Notes: a model not told the origin generated them from the sequence alone. Positions 15,441-22,843 are shown, counted from the stretch's first letter. The stretch: DNA of 64,000 bases from Lentzea pudingi (GCF_014646255.1 NZ_BMNC01000007.1:227771-291770), one strand, 5' to 3'. Translations and numbers: made by a program.

Positions 15441-17462
15441 TCAACCGATCTCACCCAGCTGACGACGGCCCTTGCGCCACACCGCGACGACCGACGGCCG
15501 CGGCCTGCTGGTGCCGCGGTCGGGCCAGTTCGAGGCGGGCTTGTCGGCACTCGCGCCATCGACCTCGCCGGGGTGCTGGACGCACACCGTGATCACCCGC
15601 TCGCCGATGATCGGGCCGCACGTCTCGCCCCCGCGCGGCACCGTGAGGAACAGCTTGAGGTGACCGCGTTCCGGGCCTTCCAGCGGCACGCCGTAGAGGC
15701 CGTCGTTCAGCCCGTCGAGCTTGCCGTCGGCGTCCGTGGAGATCCACAGGTTGCCGTGCCGGTCGAACGCGACGTTGTCCGGACTGGAGATCGGGCTGAC
15801 CTGCGACTTGTCGTAGCCGCCGAAGTACGTGTTCGGGTCCTCCGGGAAGCCGCAGACGAGGAACAGGCCCCAGTTGAACGTCAGCGAGAGCGCGTCGCCG
15901 CGGCGTTCGACGATCTCCAGCACCTGCCCGTGCCGGTTGTTGATGCGCGGGTTCGGCTCGGTCGGGCCCTCCTTGCCCGCCGTGACACCGCGTTCGACGT
16001 TGTTGCTGAGCGCGCAGTAGATCGTTCCAGTGCGCGGGTGGCACTCGATGTCCTCGGGGCGGTCCATCTTCGTCGCGCCGACCTTGTCCGCCGCGATGCG
16101 CGTGAAGACGTAGACCTCCTCGGCCGTCATGCCCGGCACGAAGGACTTCTTGCCCGACGCGAGCGGAATCCACTCGCCGCCGCCGTCGAACTTCCCGTCG
16201 CTGGGCAGCTTTCCGGTGCCGTCGATCTCCGACGCGGGGCTGTCGCCGGTGAACCGGCCCACGTAGAGCGTGCCGTCGTCGAGCAGCGTCATGTTGTGGC
16301 GGCGTGCGGCCTTGCTGTTGCCGCGCTTCATCTTCCCGTTGGAGATGAACTTGTAGATGTACTCGAACCGCTCGTCGTCACCGGAGTACGCGACGATGCG
16401 GCCGTCGTCGGCGACGCGGATGTTCGCGGTCTCGTGCTTGAAGCGGCCGAGGTGCGTGTGCTTGATCGGCGTCGAGTCCGGGTCGTGCGGGTCGAGCTCG
16501 ATGACCCAGCCGAACCTGTTGACCTCGTTGGGTTCCTGCGCCAGGTCCCAGCGCTTGTCGAAGCGCTCCCACTTGCGCGTGGTCGCGGTGCCGGTGACGC
16601 CGTACCTGGTGAGCCTCGGGTCGTTGCGGCCTGCGGCGTTGCCGAAGTACTGGTTGAAGTTCTCCTCGCCGGACAGGATCGTGCCCCACGGCGTGACGCC
16701 GCCGGCGCAGTTGTTGATCGTGCCGAGGACCCTCTTGCCAGTGGGGTCGACGGAGGTCTTCAGCAGGTCGCTGCCGGCCGCCGGGCCACGCACCTCGAAC
16801 GGCGTGTGCAGGGTGATGCGGCGGTTGTACCTGCTGAACTTCGCCTTGTAGTGGCCGGAGAACAGCGAGCGCTTGATCATGAACACCGACAGGCCGTGGG
16901 CGGCCCAGCCGATCTTCACCTGCTCCTCGGTGGGGTTGTTCGGGTCGTACCCGCGGAACATGAACGTCTCGCTGGTGTACTCGTGGTTCGTGACCATGAT
17001 CCCGGTCAGGTCCAGCGGGTCCAGCGGCAGGATGGCGGCGAAGTCGCAGTTGAAGCCGAACTGCTTGGCCTGCTTCGCGGCGGTCTGGTCGTCGAAGTCG
17101 AACTCGGGGACGCCGGGGAACAGCGGGTCGCCCCAGCGGATCACGATCCCCTGCTCGTACCCCTCGGGCACGACGACCTCGTCCTTGGTGTTGACCGCGA
17201 CGGGCTTGAAGTCGAGTCCCCTGGGTGGGCGGCCCTGGGACTGGGCTTCGGGTGCTGCCGCGGCCGTGGCCGGAGTGGCGATGGTGGCCGCGGCGGCGAC
17301 CACGGCACCGGCCTTGAGCGCGGTGCGGCGGCTGACCAGGTCACCGAAGTACGGGTTGTCCGAGGTGTTCGGGACGTCGTGGAAGCACGCGTCCCCGCAG
17401 CGGTACTCGCACGTCACCGCGGCTCTGCCGACGCGGTGGTTGACGAGCGGCAGAGGAATCAT
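15441..17462 (-). CDS. phoX: PhoX-family alkaline phosphatase, Tat-exported (copy 2)
   Basis: A 673-residue PhoX paralogue of the gene at 13224. It has the same TCEYRCGDACFHDVPNTS element, a Tat motif SRRTALKAG near residue 50, INNCAGGVTPWGTILSGEENF, LGRFKHETANI and SSPDNVAFDRHGNLWISTD. It should hydrolyse phosphate esters outside the cytoplasmic membrane under phosphate limitation. The ATG at 17462 follows AGGAGG, which is partly buried in a 13-bp leader hairpin. Possible PHO-box repeats lie just upstream (17515-17551). A 17-bp hairpin follows the stop. Confidence 0.92.
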   Translation of the reverse strand: MIPLPLVNHRVGRAAVTCEYRCGDACFHDVPNTSDNPYFGDLVSRRTALKAGAVVAAAATIATPATAAAAPEAQSQGRPPRGLDFKPVAVNTKDEVVVPEGYEQGIVIRWGDPLFPGVPEFDFDDQTAAKQAKQFGFNCDFAAILPLDPLDLTGIMVTNHEYTSETFMFRGYDPNNPTEEQVKIGWAAHGLSVFMIKRSLFSGHYKAKFSRYNRRITLHTPFEVRGPAAGSDLLKTSVDPTGKRVLGTINNCAGGVTPWGTILSGEENFNQYFGNAAGRNDPRLTRYGVTGTATTRKWERFDKRWDLAQEPNEVNRFGWVIELDPHDPDSTPIKHTHLGRFKHETANIRVADDGRIVAYSGDDERFEYIYKFISNGKMKRGNSKAARRHNMTLLDDGTLYVGRFTGDSPASEIDGTGKLPSDGKFDGGGEWIPLASGKKSFVPGMTAEEVYVFTRIAADKVGATKMDRPEDIECHPRTGTIYCALSNNVERGVTAGKEGPTEPNPRINNRHGQVLEIVERRGDALSLTFNWGLFLVCGFPEDPNTYFGGYDKSQVSPISSPDNVAFDRHGNLWISTDADGKLDGLNDGLYGVPLEGPERGHLKLFLTVPRGGETCGPIIGERVITVCVQHPGEVDGASADKPASNWPDRGTSRPRPSVVAVWRKGRRQLGEIG

Positions 17463-17473
17463 GGTGGTGGCCT

Positions 17474-17509
17474 CCTACGGTCGGTTCGGGAACCGCAACC
17501 GACCGTAGG
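17474..17509 (-). promoter_or_regulatory. Leader hairpin overlapping the phoX copy 2 ribosome-binding site
   Basis: A perfect 13-bp inverted repeat CCTACGGTCGGTT / AACCGACCGTAGG with a 10-nt loop, 12-47 bp upstream of the phoX start. Half of the AGGAGG (minus strand, 17471-17476) is the base of this stem. If the hairpin is transcribed, ribosome access would be reduced; if not, it could be a DNA operator. Confidence 0.6.
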
Positions 17510-17514
17510 CGTCC

Positions 17515-17551
17515 GTTCATGCTTTGTTAACCCACAAGTTGTTCACCCGCG
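17515..17551. promoter_or_regulatory. Candidate PHO-box repeats upstream of phoX copy 2
   Basis: Three GTTCA-like units: GTTCATGCTTT (17515), GTTAACCCACA (17526, directly adjoining in 11-nt register) and GTTCACCCGCG (17541). The third matches the Streptomyces PhoP direct-repeat-unit consensus; the first two are weaker. Position near a PhoX gene makes PhoP control plausible. The last unit lies inside the 3' end of the neighbouring MFS gene. Confidence 0.4.
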
Positions 17552-18693
17552 AGCACAGCTTCGGACGGAACGTCCCTTGTGTCCGTCCTGTTGAACGTCA
17601 GCAGTCCCGCGGCGACGAGACACAGGACCGCCGCGACGACGAACGGCTGGGCCAGGTGGCTGACGAAAGTCGCGGCCAGGGCACCGCCGAGCCACCGCAG
17701 GAAGTTGTACCCGGCACTCGCGACCGGCCGCGGCGCGTCGCTGACGCTCATCGCGGTACCGGTGAACAACGTGTTGAGCAGGCCACTCACCAGGCCGCTC
17801 ACGATGACCGCGACCACGAGCAACGGCTTGCTGGGCACCGCCATCAGCAGCATCAGCACGGCGAAGGCCAGCACAGATCCGATGATTGCGCTCTTCTCAC
17901 CGACGCGTTCCGCGAGCCTGGGCGCGAGGAAAACGCTCGACACGGCGACGCACACGCCCCAGCCGAAGAAGATCAGTCCGATCTCGACGGCACCCCACCG
18001 CAGGACGAACGGCGACCAGGCGAGAACTGTGAAGAACGCGGCCGTGTAGAGCGCCGCCCCGATCGAGGTGCGCAGGAGGGTGGGGTTCCTCAACGCCTTG
18101 AGCGGGTCGAGCAGGCTGATCCTCGGACGTTCCTCGTGCGAGTCCTTGGCCAGGAACGTTGCACAAAGGATCAGCGCCGCCGCCATGAGGATCGCCGTCC
18201 CGAGGAACGGCCCGCGCCACGAGAAGCTGCCGAGCAACGCGCCGAGGAGCGGCCCGACGCTCAGACCGAGACCGAGCGCGGCCTCGTAGAGCAGGATCGC
18301 GGCCTTCTGCCCACCACTGGCGGCACCGACGATGACGCTGAGCGCGGTGGCGATGAAGAACGCGTTGCCGAGCCCCCACACCGCCCGCAGTCCGACCAGT
18401 TGCCCGATGCTCCCGGCCGCCGCACAGGCGAGCGTGGCGATGACGATCAGCGCGAGCCCGCCGACGAGCGTGCGCTTGGCCCCGAACCGCGCCGTCGCCG
18501 CGCCCGTGAAGAGCATCGCGACGACCTGGACACCGAGGTAGGAGGAGAACAGGAGGGTGACCTGCGCGGGTGTTGCGTGCAGACCCTCTGCGATGGACAG
18601 CAGGATCGGGTCCACGAGCCCGATCCCCATGAAGGCGATGACCGCGGCGAACGCGGTGATCCACACCTGTTTGGGCTGAGCCTTGAAATTCAC
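17527..18693 (-). CDS. MFS transporter, multidrug-efflux type
   Basis: A 388-residue major facilitator with about twelve helices. The start region IAFMGIGLVDPILLSIAEGLHATPAQVTLLFSSYL and the loop ARFGAKRTLVGGL are typical of drug:H+ antiporters of the 12-TM type; motif C-like Gly-rich helix 5 is GLSVGPLLGALLG. Translation starts at GTG 18693, inside the left arm of a 40-bp near-perfect palindrome shared with the divergent HAD gene, so a repressor probably controls it. The exported compound is unknown. The gene runs toward the phoX genes, with 64 bp between its stop and the phoX start. Confidence 0.88.
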   Translation of the reverse strand: MNFKAQPKQVWITAFAAVIAFMGIGLVDPILLSIAEGLHATPAQVTLLFSSYLGVQVVAMLFTGAATARFGAKRTLVGGLALIVIATLACAAAGSIGQLVGLRAVWGLGNAFFIATALSVIVGAASGGQKAAILLYEAALGLGLSVGPLLGALLGSFSWRGPFLGTAILMAAALILCATFLAKDSHEERPRISLLDPLKALRNPTLLRTSIGAALYTAAFFTVLAWSPFVLRWGAVEIGLIFFGWGVCVAVSSVFLAPRLAERVGEKSAIIGSVLAFAVLMLLMAVPSKPLLVVAVIVSGLVSGLLNTLFTGTAMSVSDAPRPVASAGYNFLRWLGGALAATFVSHLAQPFVVAAVLCLVAAGLLTFNRTDTRDVPSEAVLAGEQLVG

Positions 18694-18731
18694 TTCGCCA
18701 TCCTAACCGGTTTTGGTTAGCATGGCGAAGT
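18692..18731. promoter_or_regulatory. 40-bp near-perfect palindrome in the divergent MFS/HAD region
   Basis: Arms 18692-18708 and 18715-18731 pair at 16 of 17 positions around the 6-nt centre GGTTTT; the core is CTAACC-N6-GGTTAG and the flanks are ACTTCGCCAT/ATGGCGAAGT. It covers the whole space between the divergent genes and touches the MFS start codon. This fits an operator for a dimeric or tetrameric repressor; the regulator is not encoded next to it. Confidence 0.7.
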
Positions 18732-18751
18732 ATCATGCGACACAGGGTACG

Positions 18752-19387
18752 GTGACCGGCGTGGATGCGGTGATCTTCGACCTCGATGGCGTGCTGATCG
18801 ACTCAGAGCAGGTGTGGGACGAGGTGCGCCAGGCGTTCGCCGCTGCTCACGGCGGCACGTGGACACCTGAGGCGACCCGTGCCATGCAGGGGATGTCGAC
18901 GCCGGAGTGGGGCGCGTACCTGGTCTCGCTGGGTGTTCAGCTGACCCCGGCCGAGGCTTCCGCCGGCGTGATCGCCGAGATGGAGAAGGCGTACGCCGCG
19001 CACCTCCCGCTCATCCCCGGCGCCGACGAGACGGTACGTCTCGTCTCGTCGCGGTTCCCGGTGGCGATCGCCTCGTCCGCACCGGCCGTGCTGATCAAGG
19101 CGTTCCTCGACGCGACAGGCCTGCACGTGCCCGTCGCCGTGTCGTCGGAGTCGTGCGCCGCCGGCAAGCCTTCACCGGACGTGTACCTGGCGGCGGCGTC
19201 GCAGCTCGGGGTTTCGCCTGGTTCCTGTTATGCCGTGGAGGATTCGACCAACGGACTGAAGGCGGCGCTCGCGGCCGGCATGACCGTGCTCGCCGTGCCG
19301 AACCCGCACTTCCCACCCGCCGCCGACGTGCTGGCTCAGGTGCGGGTGCTGCCCTCGATCACCGACCTGCCGGACGCGCTCGCGTAG
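18752..19387 (+). CDS. HAD-superfamily hydrolase, beta-phosphoglucomutase/phosphatase-like
   Basis: A 211-residue HAD subfamily IA protein. Motif I is FDLDGVLIDSE with the nucleophile and acid Asp, a small helical cap follows (about residues 20-90), motif II is IASSAP, the Lys is in AAGKPSPDVYLAAA, and motif III is YAVEDSTNGLKAALAAGM. The sequence resembles phosphoglucomutase-like phosphatases acting on small sugar phosphates. GTG 18752 is preferred because of CAGGG upstream; ATG 18722 and GTG 18761 are alternatives. The 3' end overlaps the converging membrane protein gene by 52 bp. Confidence 0.87.
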   Translation: MTGVDAVIFDLDGVLIDSEQVWDEVRQAFAAAHGGTWTPEATRAMQGMSTPEWGAYLVSLGVQLTPAEASAGVIAEMEKAYAAHLPLIPGADETVRLVSSRFPVAIASSAPAVLIKAFLDATGLHVPVAVSSESCAAGKPSPDVYLAAASQLGVSPGSCYAVEDSTNGLKAALAAGMTVLAVPNPHFPPAADVLAQVRVLPSITDLPDALA

Positions 19388-19941
19388 CTGATCCCGGCCA
19401 TGCCGACCGCGATGCAGACGCAGGCGAGCACGCCCTTGGGCCAGTAGATGTGGCTGCTGAGGAACAGGTAGCTGCCCAGCGTCAGGAAGACCGCGCCCGG
19501 GATCGCCTTGAGGCGGTCTTGGAGCAGCGCGCACACCACGATCGCAAGGCTGGCCGCGAAGAAGCACCACGCGCCAACGGTTCCGAGCTGGTTGCCGATC
19601 TTGAAGATGGGCGCGTCGGAGGGCGAGCGGCCACCGTTGGCGATGGCCAGCGCGCCACCACCGATGCCCGCCAACGCGTCCAGCGCGCCGTAGAAGACGA
19701 CGTACCCGAACGCGGCCGCACGGGCCGGGTAGCGAACGTACTTCGGGGTGTCGGCCAGCAGAACCCATTGCGCCGCACCGAGCAGCGGGAAGATCACCGC
19801 CAGGATGACGTGCATGTCCCGCCACCAGTGGGCGGTCGACGCGTCCAGGTGGTGCGGGTGGGTCAGGCCGATGCCGGCGAGGACCAGGCCGGGGAGGGCG
19901 ACGAGCAGCGTGCGCACCGGGCCGAAGTTAGCGGTGATCAC
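19336..19941 (-). CDS. Multi-pass membrane protein of unknown function
   Basis: A 201-residue protein with about six hydrophobic helices and short loops (LVALPGLVLAGIGL, MHVILAVIFPLLGAAQWVLL, FGYVVFYGALDALAGIGGGAL, a stretch around WCFFAASLAIVVCALL, then two more). A conserved-looking THPHHLD lies after the first helix. I do not recognise the family. Translation may start at GTG 19941 or at the inner GTG at 19917. A perfect LexA box lies 50 bp upstream, so this gene could be damage-inducible. Its first codons carry one copy of a 26-bp direct repeat found again at 20249. Confidence 0.75.
   Translation of the reverse strand: MITANFGPVRTLLVALPGLVLAGIGLTHPHHLDASTAHWWRDMHVILAVIFPLLGAAQWVLLADTPKYVRYPARAAAFGYVVFYGALDALAGIGGGALAIANGGRSPSDAPIFKIGNQLGTVGAWCFFAASLAIVVCALLQDRLKAIPGAVFLTLGSYLFLSSHIYWPKGVLACVCIAVGMAGISYASASGRSVIEGSTRT
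19901..19926. repeat. 26-bp direct repeat, copy 1
   Basis: Identical to 20249-20274, with the shared sequence beginning ACGAGCAGCGTGCGCACCGG and ending GCCGAA. This copy is inside the 5' end of the membrane protein gene. The two copies are 348 bp apart and bracket the LexA box and the 30-codon ORF. Confidence 0.9.
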
Positions 19942-19990
19942 TGCTGTCCCGGCTAGACTCGCCCACTTTCAGGCGATTCGGCCAAGCGTG

Positions 19991-20006
19991 TCGAACCTGT
20001 GTTCGA
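19991..20006. promoter_or_regulatory. LexA (SOS) box
   Basis: TCGAACCTGTGTTCGA is a perfect dyad TCGAAC-N4-GTTCGA, the actinobacterial SOS box. TAGGAT (20007-20012) follows directly and could be a -10 element, placing the transcription start at the GTG of the small ORF at 20019. The box is also 50 bp upstream of the divergent membrane protein gene. Confidence 0.8.
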
Positions 20007-20018
20007 TAGGATGTGCCA

Positions 20019-20111
20019 GTGGCGAACCGGCGTGAACAGGCGGCGCTCCTGCTCGCACTGCGCGACAGCGGGCGTGGCTGGTCCGACGTCACGAACGCCG
20101 TTCACCGATGA
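20019..20111 (+). CDS. Small LexA-controlled ORF (30 residues), possibly a gene remnant
   Basis: A 30-codon frame starting at GTG 20019, 6 nt after TAGGAT and 13 nt after the LexA box, so likely leaderless. The peptide starts VANRREQAALLLALRDSG, is largely alpha-helical in character, and continues GWSDVTNAV, which resembles the beginning of a helix-turn-helix or repair-protein domain. It stops abruptly at TGA 20109. No continuation in another frame is convincing over the next 240 bp. It may be an intact micro-protein or the 5' end of a decayed SOS gene. Confidence 0.4.
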   Translation: MANRREQAALLLALRDSGRGWSDVTNAVHR

Positions 20112-20248
20112 GTTGGCGTACGTGCTCGCGACGTTCCTGGCGCGACACCTTCGATGCCAGGACCACGAGCTCCAACACCCCAACAGCTCCGGCCGCACGA
20201 GTACGCCGTCCAGGCGGTCGTCGCATGCAAACACTTGCTGCTCGCCCC

Positions 20249-20274
20249 ACGAGCAGCGTGCGCACCGGGCCGAA
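20249..20274. repeat. 26-bp direct repeat, copy 2
   Basis: Second copy of the repeat at 19901-19926, lying in otherwise gene-free DNA 86 bp before the SDR gene. It corresponds to the N-terminal codons of the membrane protein gene, so it could be a scar of a duplication or insertion. Apart from this repeat, I see nothing else coding in 20112-20359. Confidence 0.9.
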
Positions 20275-20359
20275 AACAGCCGAAGCAGGGCTTTCGCTGA
20301 GACTCCGAACACTCGAACGTGTCTGTCGCCGGACGGCCGCTCATCCCTAGCGTGACGGC

Positions 20360-21094
20360 ATGACGCAACGAGTTGCCGTGGTCACCGGCACGGCGCAGGG
20401 CATGGGGCTGCGGATCGCCGACGTGCTGCGCGAGGACGGGTTCGCCGTCGTCGGCTTCGACCTGCAGGAGAGCAAGGACGGGATCGTCGGCAACGTGGCC
20501 AGCGCCGCGGACGTGCAACGGCTCACCGAGCACGTCATGAGCACGCACGGCCGTGTGGACGTGCTGGTCAACAACGCCGGGATCGCCGGCATCGTGCCGT
20601 TCGAGGACACGACGCTCGAACAGTGGGAACGGGTCATGGCGGTCAACCTGACCGGGCCGTTCCTGCTCACCCAGGCGCTGGGCAAGGTCATGCTGGCCCA
20701 GGGCTCCGGCAGCGTCGTCAACATCGCGTCCGTCGCCGGGCTGCAGGGAGTGGCGGACCGGGCCGCGTACAACACGACCAAGCACGGGCTGATCGGGTTG
20801 ACGCGCACGCTCGCCGTCGAGTGGGGCGGGCGGGGGATCAGGGTCAACGCCGTGTGTCCCGGCTGGGTCAAGACCGAGATGGACGTCGAGTCGCAGGCCG
20901 GCGGGTACTACGTCGACGACGACATCACGGACCACGTGCCCATGGGGCGGTTCGCTGCGCCGGATGACATCGCGCAAGCGGTCAGGTTCCTCGCCAGTGA
21001 CAACGCGCGGTACGTCAACGGGGTCGCGCTGCCCGTCGACGGCGGGTGGACCGCGGACGGCAGCTGGCAGAAGCTGCGGCTCTCGAAGCGCTGA
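20360..21094 (+). CDS. Short-chain dehydrogenase/reductase (classical, FabG-like)
   Basis: A 244-residue classical SDR. The cofactor loop is TGTAQGMGLRIA, with an acidic residue after strand 2 (GFDLQES) that favours NAD(H). NNAGIAGIVPFE, the Ser of VVNIASVAGLQG, the YNTTKHG catalytic Tyr-Lys pair and the C-terminal NGVALPVDGGWTA are all present. The product is probably a carbonyl or alcohol of a small metabolite; the substrate cannot be told. TAGCGT lies 6 nt before ATG 20360, indicating a leaderless mRNA. It converges with ino1 across a strong hairpin. Confidence 0.92.
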   Translation: MTQRVAVVTGTAQGMGLRIADVLREDGFAVVGFDLQESKDGIVGNVASAADVQRLTEHVMSTHGRVDVLVNNAGIAGIVPFEDTTLEQWERVMAVNLTGPFLLTQALGKVMLAQGSGSVVNIASVAGLQGVADRAAYNTTKHGLIGLTRTLAVEWGGRGIRVNAVCPGWVKTEMDVESQAGGYYVDDDITDHVPMGRFAAPDDIAQAVRFLASDNARYVNGVALPVDGGWTADGSWQKLRLSKR

Positions 21095-21100
21095 AAGGAA

Positions 21101-21127
21101 GGGCCGCCCTCGTGAAGAGGGCGGCCC
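21101..21127. terminator. Bidirectional terminator between SDR and ino1
   Basis: A perfect 11-bp GC-rich stem GGGCCGCCCTC / GAGGGCGGCCC with a 5-nt loop GTGAA, 6 bp after the SDR stop and 6 bp before the ino1 stop. It serves both convergent transcripts. Confidence 0.85.
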
Positions 21128-21133
21128 ACCAGA

Positions 21134-22219
21134 TCAGGCTTCGCCGCGGATGAACTTCTCGACGGCCTCGTGGGCCTCGGAGTCCGAGTACTGCACGGGC
21201 GGGGACTTCATGAAGTACGACGATGCCGAGAGGATCGGGCCGCCGATGCCCCGGTCGAGGGCGATCTTCGCCGCGCGGACCGCGTCGATGATGATGCCCG
21301 CGGAGTTCGGGGAGTCCCAGACCTCCAGCTTGTACTCGAGGTTCAGCGGCACGTCGCCGAAGGCGCGGCCTTCCAGGCGCACGTAGGCCCACTTGCGGTC
21401 GTCGAGCCACGCCACGTAGTCCGACGGGCCGATGTGGACGTTGCGCTTGCCCATCTCGCGGTCCACCTGGGACGTGACGGCCTGGGTCTTGGAGACCTTC
21501 TTGGACTCCAGGCGCTCCAGTTCCTTCATGTTCAGGAAGTCCATGTTGCCGCCGACGTTCAGCTGCATGGTGCGGTCGAGCTGGACACCGCGGTCCTCGA
21601 ACAGCTTCGCCAGCACGCGGTGCGTGATGGTGGCGCCGACCTGGGACTTGATGTCGTCACCGACGATCGGGACACCGGCCGCGCGGAACTTCTCCGCCCA
21701 CTCCGGGTCCGACGCGATGAAGACCGGCAGGGCGTTGACGAAGCCGACACCGGCGTCGATGGCGCACTGGGCGTAGAAGCGGTCCGCGTCCTCGGAACCC
21801 ACCGGCAGGTACGAGACCAGCACGTCGACCTCGGCCTCGCGCAACGCGGCGACCACGTCGACCGGCTCGGAGTCGGACTCCTCGATCGTCTCCCGGTAGA
21901 ACTTCCCGAGACCGTCGTAGGTGTGCCCGCGCTGCACGACGACGCCGAGCGGCGGCACGTCCGCGATCTTGATCGTGTTGTTCTCGCTGGCGCCGATGGC
22001 CTCCGAGAGGTCGACACCGACCTTCTTCGCGTCCACGTCGAACGCAGCGACGAACTCGACATCGCGCACGTGGTAGTCACCGAACTGCACGTGCATGAGT
22101 CCGGGCACGCGGGTGCTCGGGTCGGCGTCCCGGTAGTAGTGAACGCCCTGCACCAGCGACGCCGCGCAGTTGCCCACCCCGACGATGGCCACTCGAACGG
22201 TGCGGCGGTTTTCGCCCAT
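21134..22219 (-). CDS. ino1: Inositol-3-phosphate synthase
   Basis: A 361-residue enzyme that converts glucose 6-phosphate to 1L-myo-inositol 1-phosphate with bound NAD, the entry step for phosphatidylinositol and mycothiol. Family features include the NAD loop VAIVGVGNCAASLVQG, PVGSEDADRFYAQCAIDAGVGFVN, GDDIKSQVGATITHR and LNVGGNMDF. Its length matches the Mycobacterium enzyme. ATG 22219 was chosen because GGAGGA precedes it and because it gives the canonical N-terminus; the frame is open upstream into padR. It lies 31 bp downstream of padR on the same strand, probably in one operon, as in mycobacteria. Confidence 0.96.
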   Translation of the reverse strand: MGENRRTVRVAIVGVGNCAASLVQGVHYYRDADPSTRVPGLMHVQFGDYHVRDVEFVAAFDVDAKKVGVDLSEAIGASENNTIKIADVPPLGVVVQRGHTYDGLGKFYRETIEESDSEPVDVVAALREAEVDVLVSYLPVGSEDADRFYAQCAIDAGVGFVNALPVFIASDPEWAEKFRAAGVPIVGDDIKSQVGATITHRVLAKLFEDRGVQLDRTMQLNVGGNMDFLNMKELERLESKKVSKTQAVTSQVDREMGKRNVHIGPSDYVAWLDDRKWAYVRLEGRAFGDVPLNLEYKLEVWDSPNSAGIIIDAVRAAKIALDRGIGGPILSASSYFMKSPPVQYSDSEAHEAVEKFIRGEA

Positions 22220-22250
22220 TGCCGAGTCCTCCTTGATCAACAGTGAAGTG

Positions 22251-22787
22251 CTACTCGTCCTGCTCGGACTTCTCGTGCGCGATGAGCTCGTTGAGCCACC
22301 GCACCTCGCGCTCCGTGCTTTCCAGGCCTTGGCTGTGCAGCTCACGGGTGTAGCGGTCGATCTGCTCGCCCGTGCGCGTGAGCCGCTCGCGAAGTCCTTC
22401 CCTGCGTTCTTCGACACACCGCCGGCGGCCTTCCAGGATGCGCATCCTGACGTCGGCCGGCGTGCGCGAGAAGAACGCCAGGTGGACTCCGAACGAGTCG
22501 TCGTCCCAGGTCTGCGGACCCGCGTTGGCCAGGAGGTCGGCGAACCGCTCCTTGCCTTCCGGTGTCAGCTCGTAGACCTTGCGAGCCCGACGTCCCCAAG
22601 AAAGAGCCGATTCCTCCGGCCCCTCCTCCACGATCAGGCCCGCCCTCTGGAGTCGCCGCAGTGTTGGGTACAGCGATCCGTAGGAGAACGCGCGAAACGC
22701 TCCGAGCAGGTCATGCAAGCGCTTGCGCAGCTCGTAGCCGTGCATGGGCGCCTCGTGCAGCAGGCCGAGCAGCGCGAACTCGAACAC
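22251..22787 (-). CDS. PadR-family transcriptional regulator
   Basis: A 178-residue PadR regulator. The N-terminal winged helix is canonical (FALLGLLHEAPMHGYELRKRL, FSYGSLYPTLRRLQRAGLI, RKVYELTPEGKERF) and is followed by a C-terminal helical dimerisation domain of about 85 residues. It is the first gene of the padR-ino1 unit. By analogy with the mycobacterial neighbour of ino1 (Rv0047c, known to repress ino1), it probably represses its own operon; a TATAAT -10 and a partial palindrome lie just upstream. The ligand is unknown. Confidence 0.9.
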   Translation of the reverse strand: MFEFALLGLLHEAPMHGYELRKRLHDLLGAFRAFSYGSLYPTLRRLQRAGLIVEEGPEESALSWGRRARKVYELTPEGKERFADLLANAGPQTWDDDSFGVHLAFFSRTPADVRMRILEGRRRCVEERREGLRERLTRTGEQIDRYTRELHSQGLESTEREVRWLNELIAHEKSEQDE

Positions 22788-22824
22788 GAGTCACCTCCTC
22801 GCACCTGCACCGATAGGTGAGGTG

Positions 22825-22843
22825 ATTATATCGGCGCGATACA
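22825..22843 (-). promoter_or_regulatory. Promoter -10 and candidate PadR operator of the padR-ino1 operon
   Basis: The minus strand reads TATAAT at 22830-22825, a perfect -10. Overlapping it is a dyad TATATCG-GCG-CGATACA (22827-22843, 6 of 7 arm positions paired). Overlap of dyad and -10 is what autorepression by the adjacent PadR would need. Binding is inferred. Confidence 0.5.

Noticed and set aside
20112..20359. Continuation of the SOS micro-ORF by frameshift
   Set aside because: None of the other frames gives a sequence with protein-like composition or domain similarity, so no pseudogene could be reconstructed.
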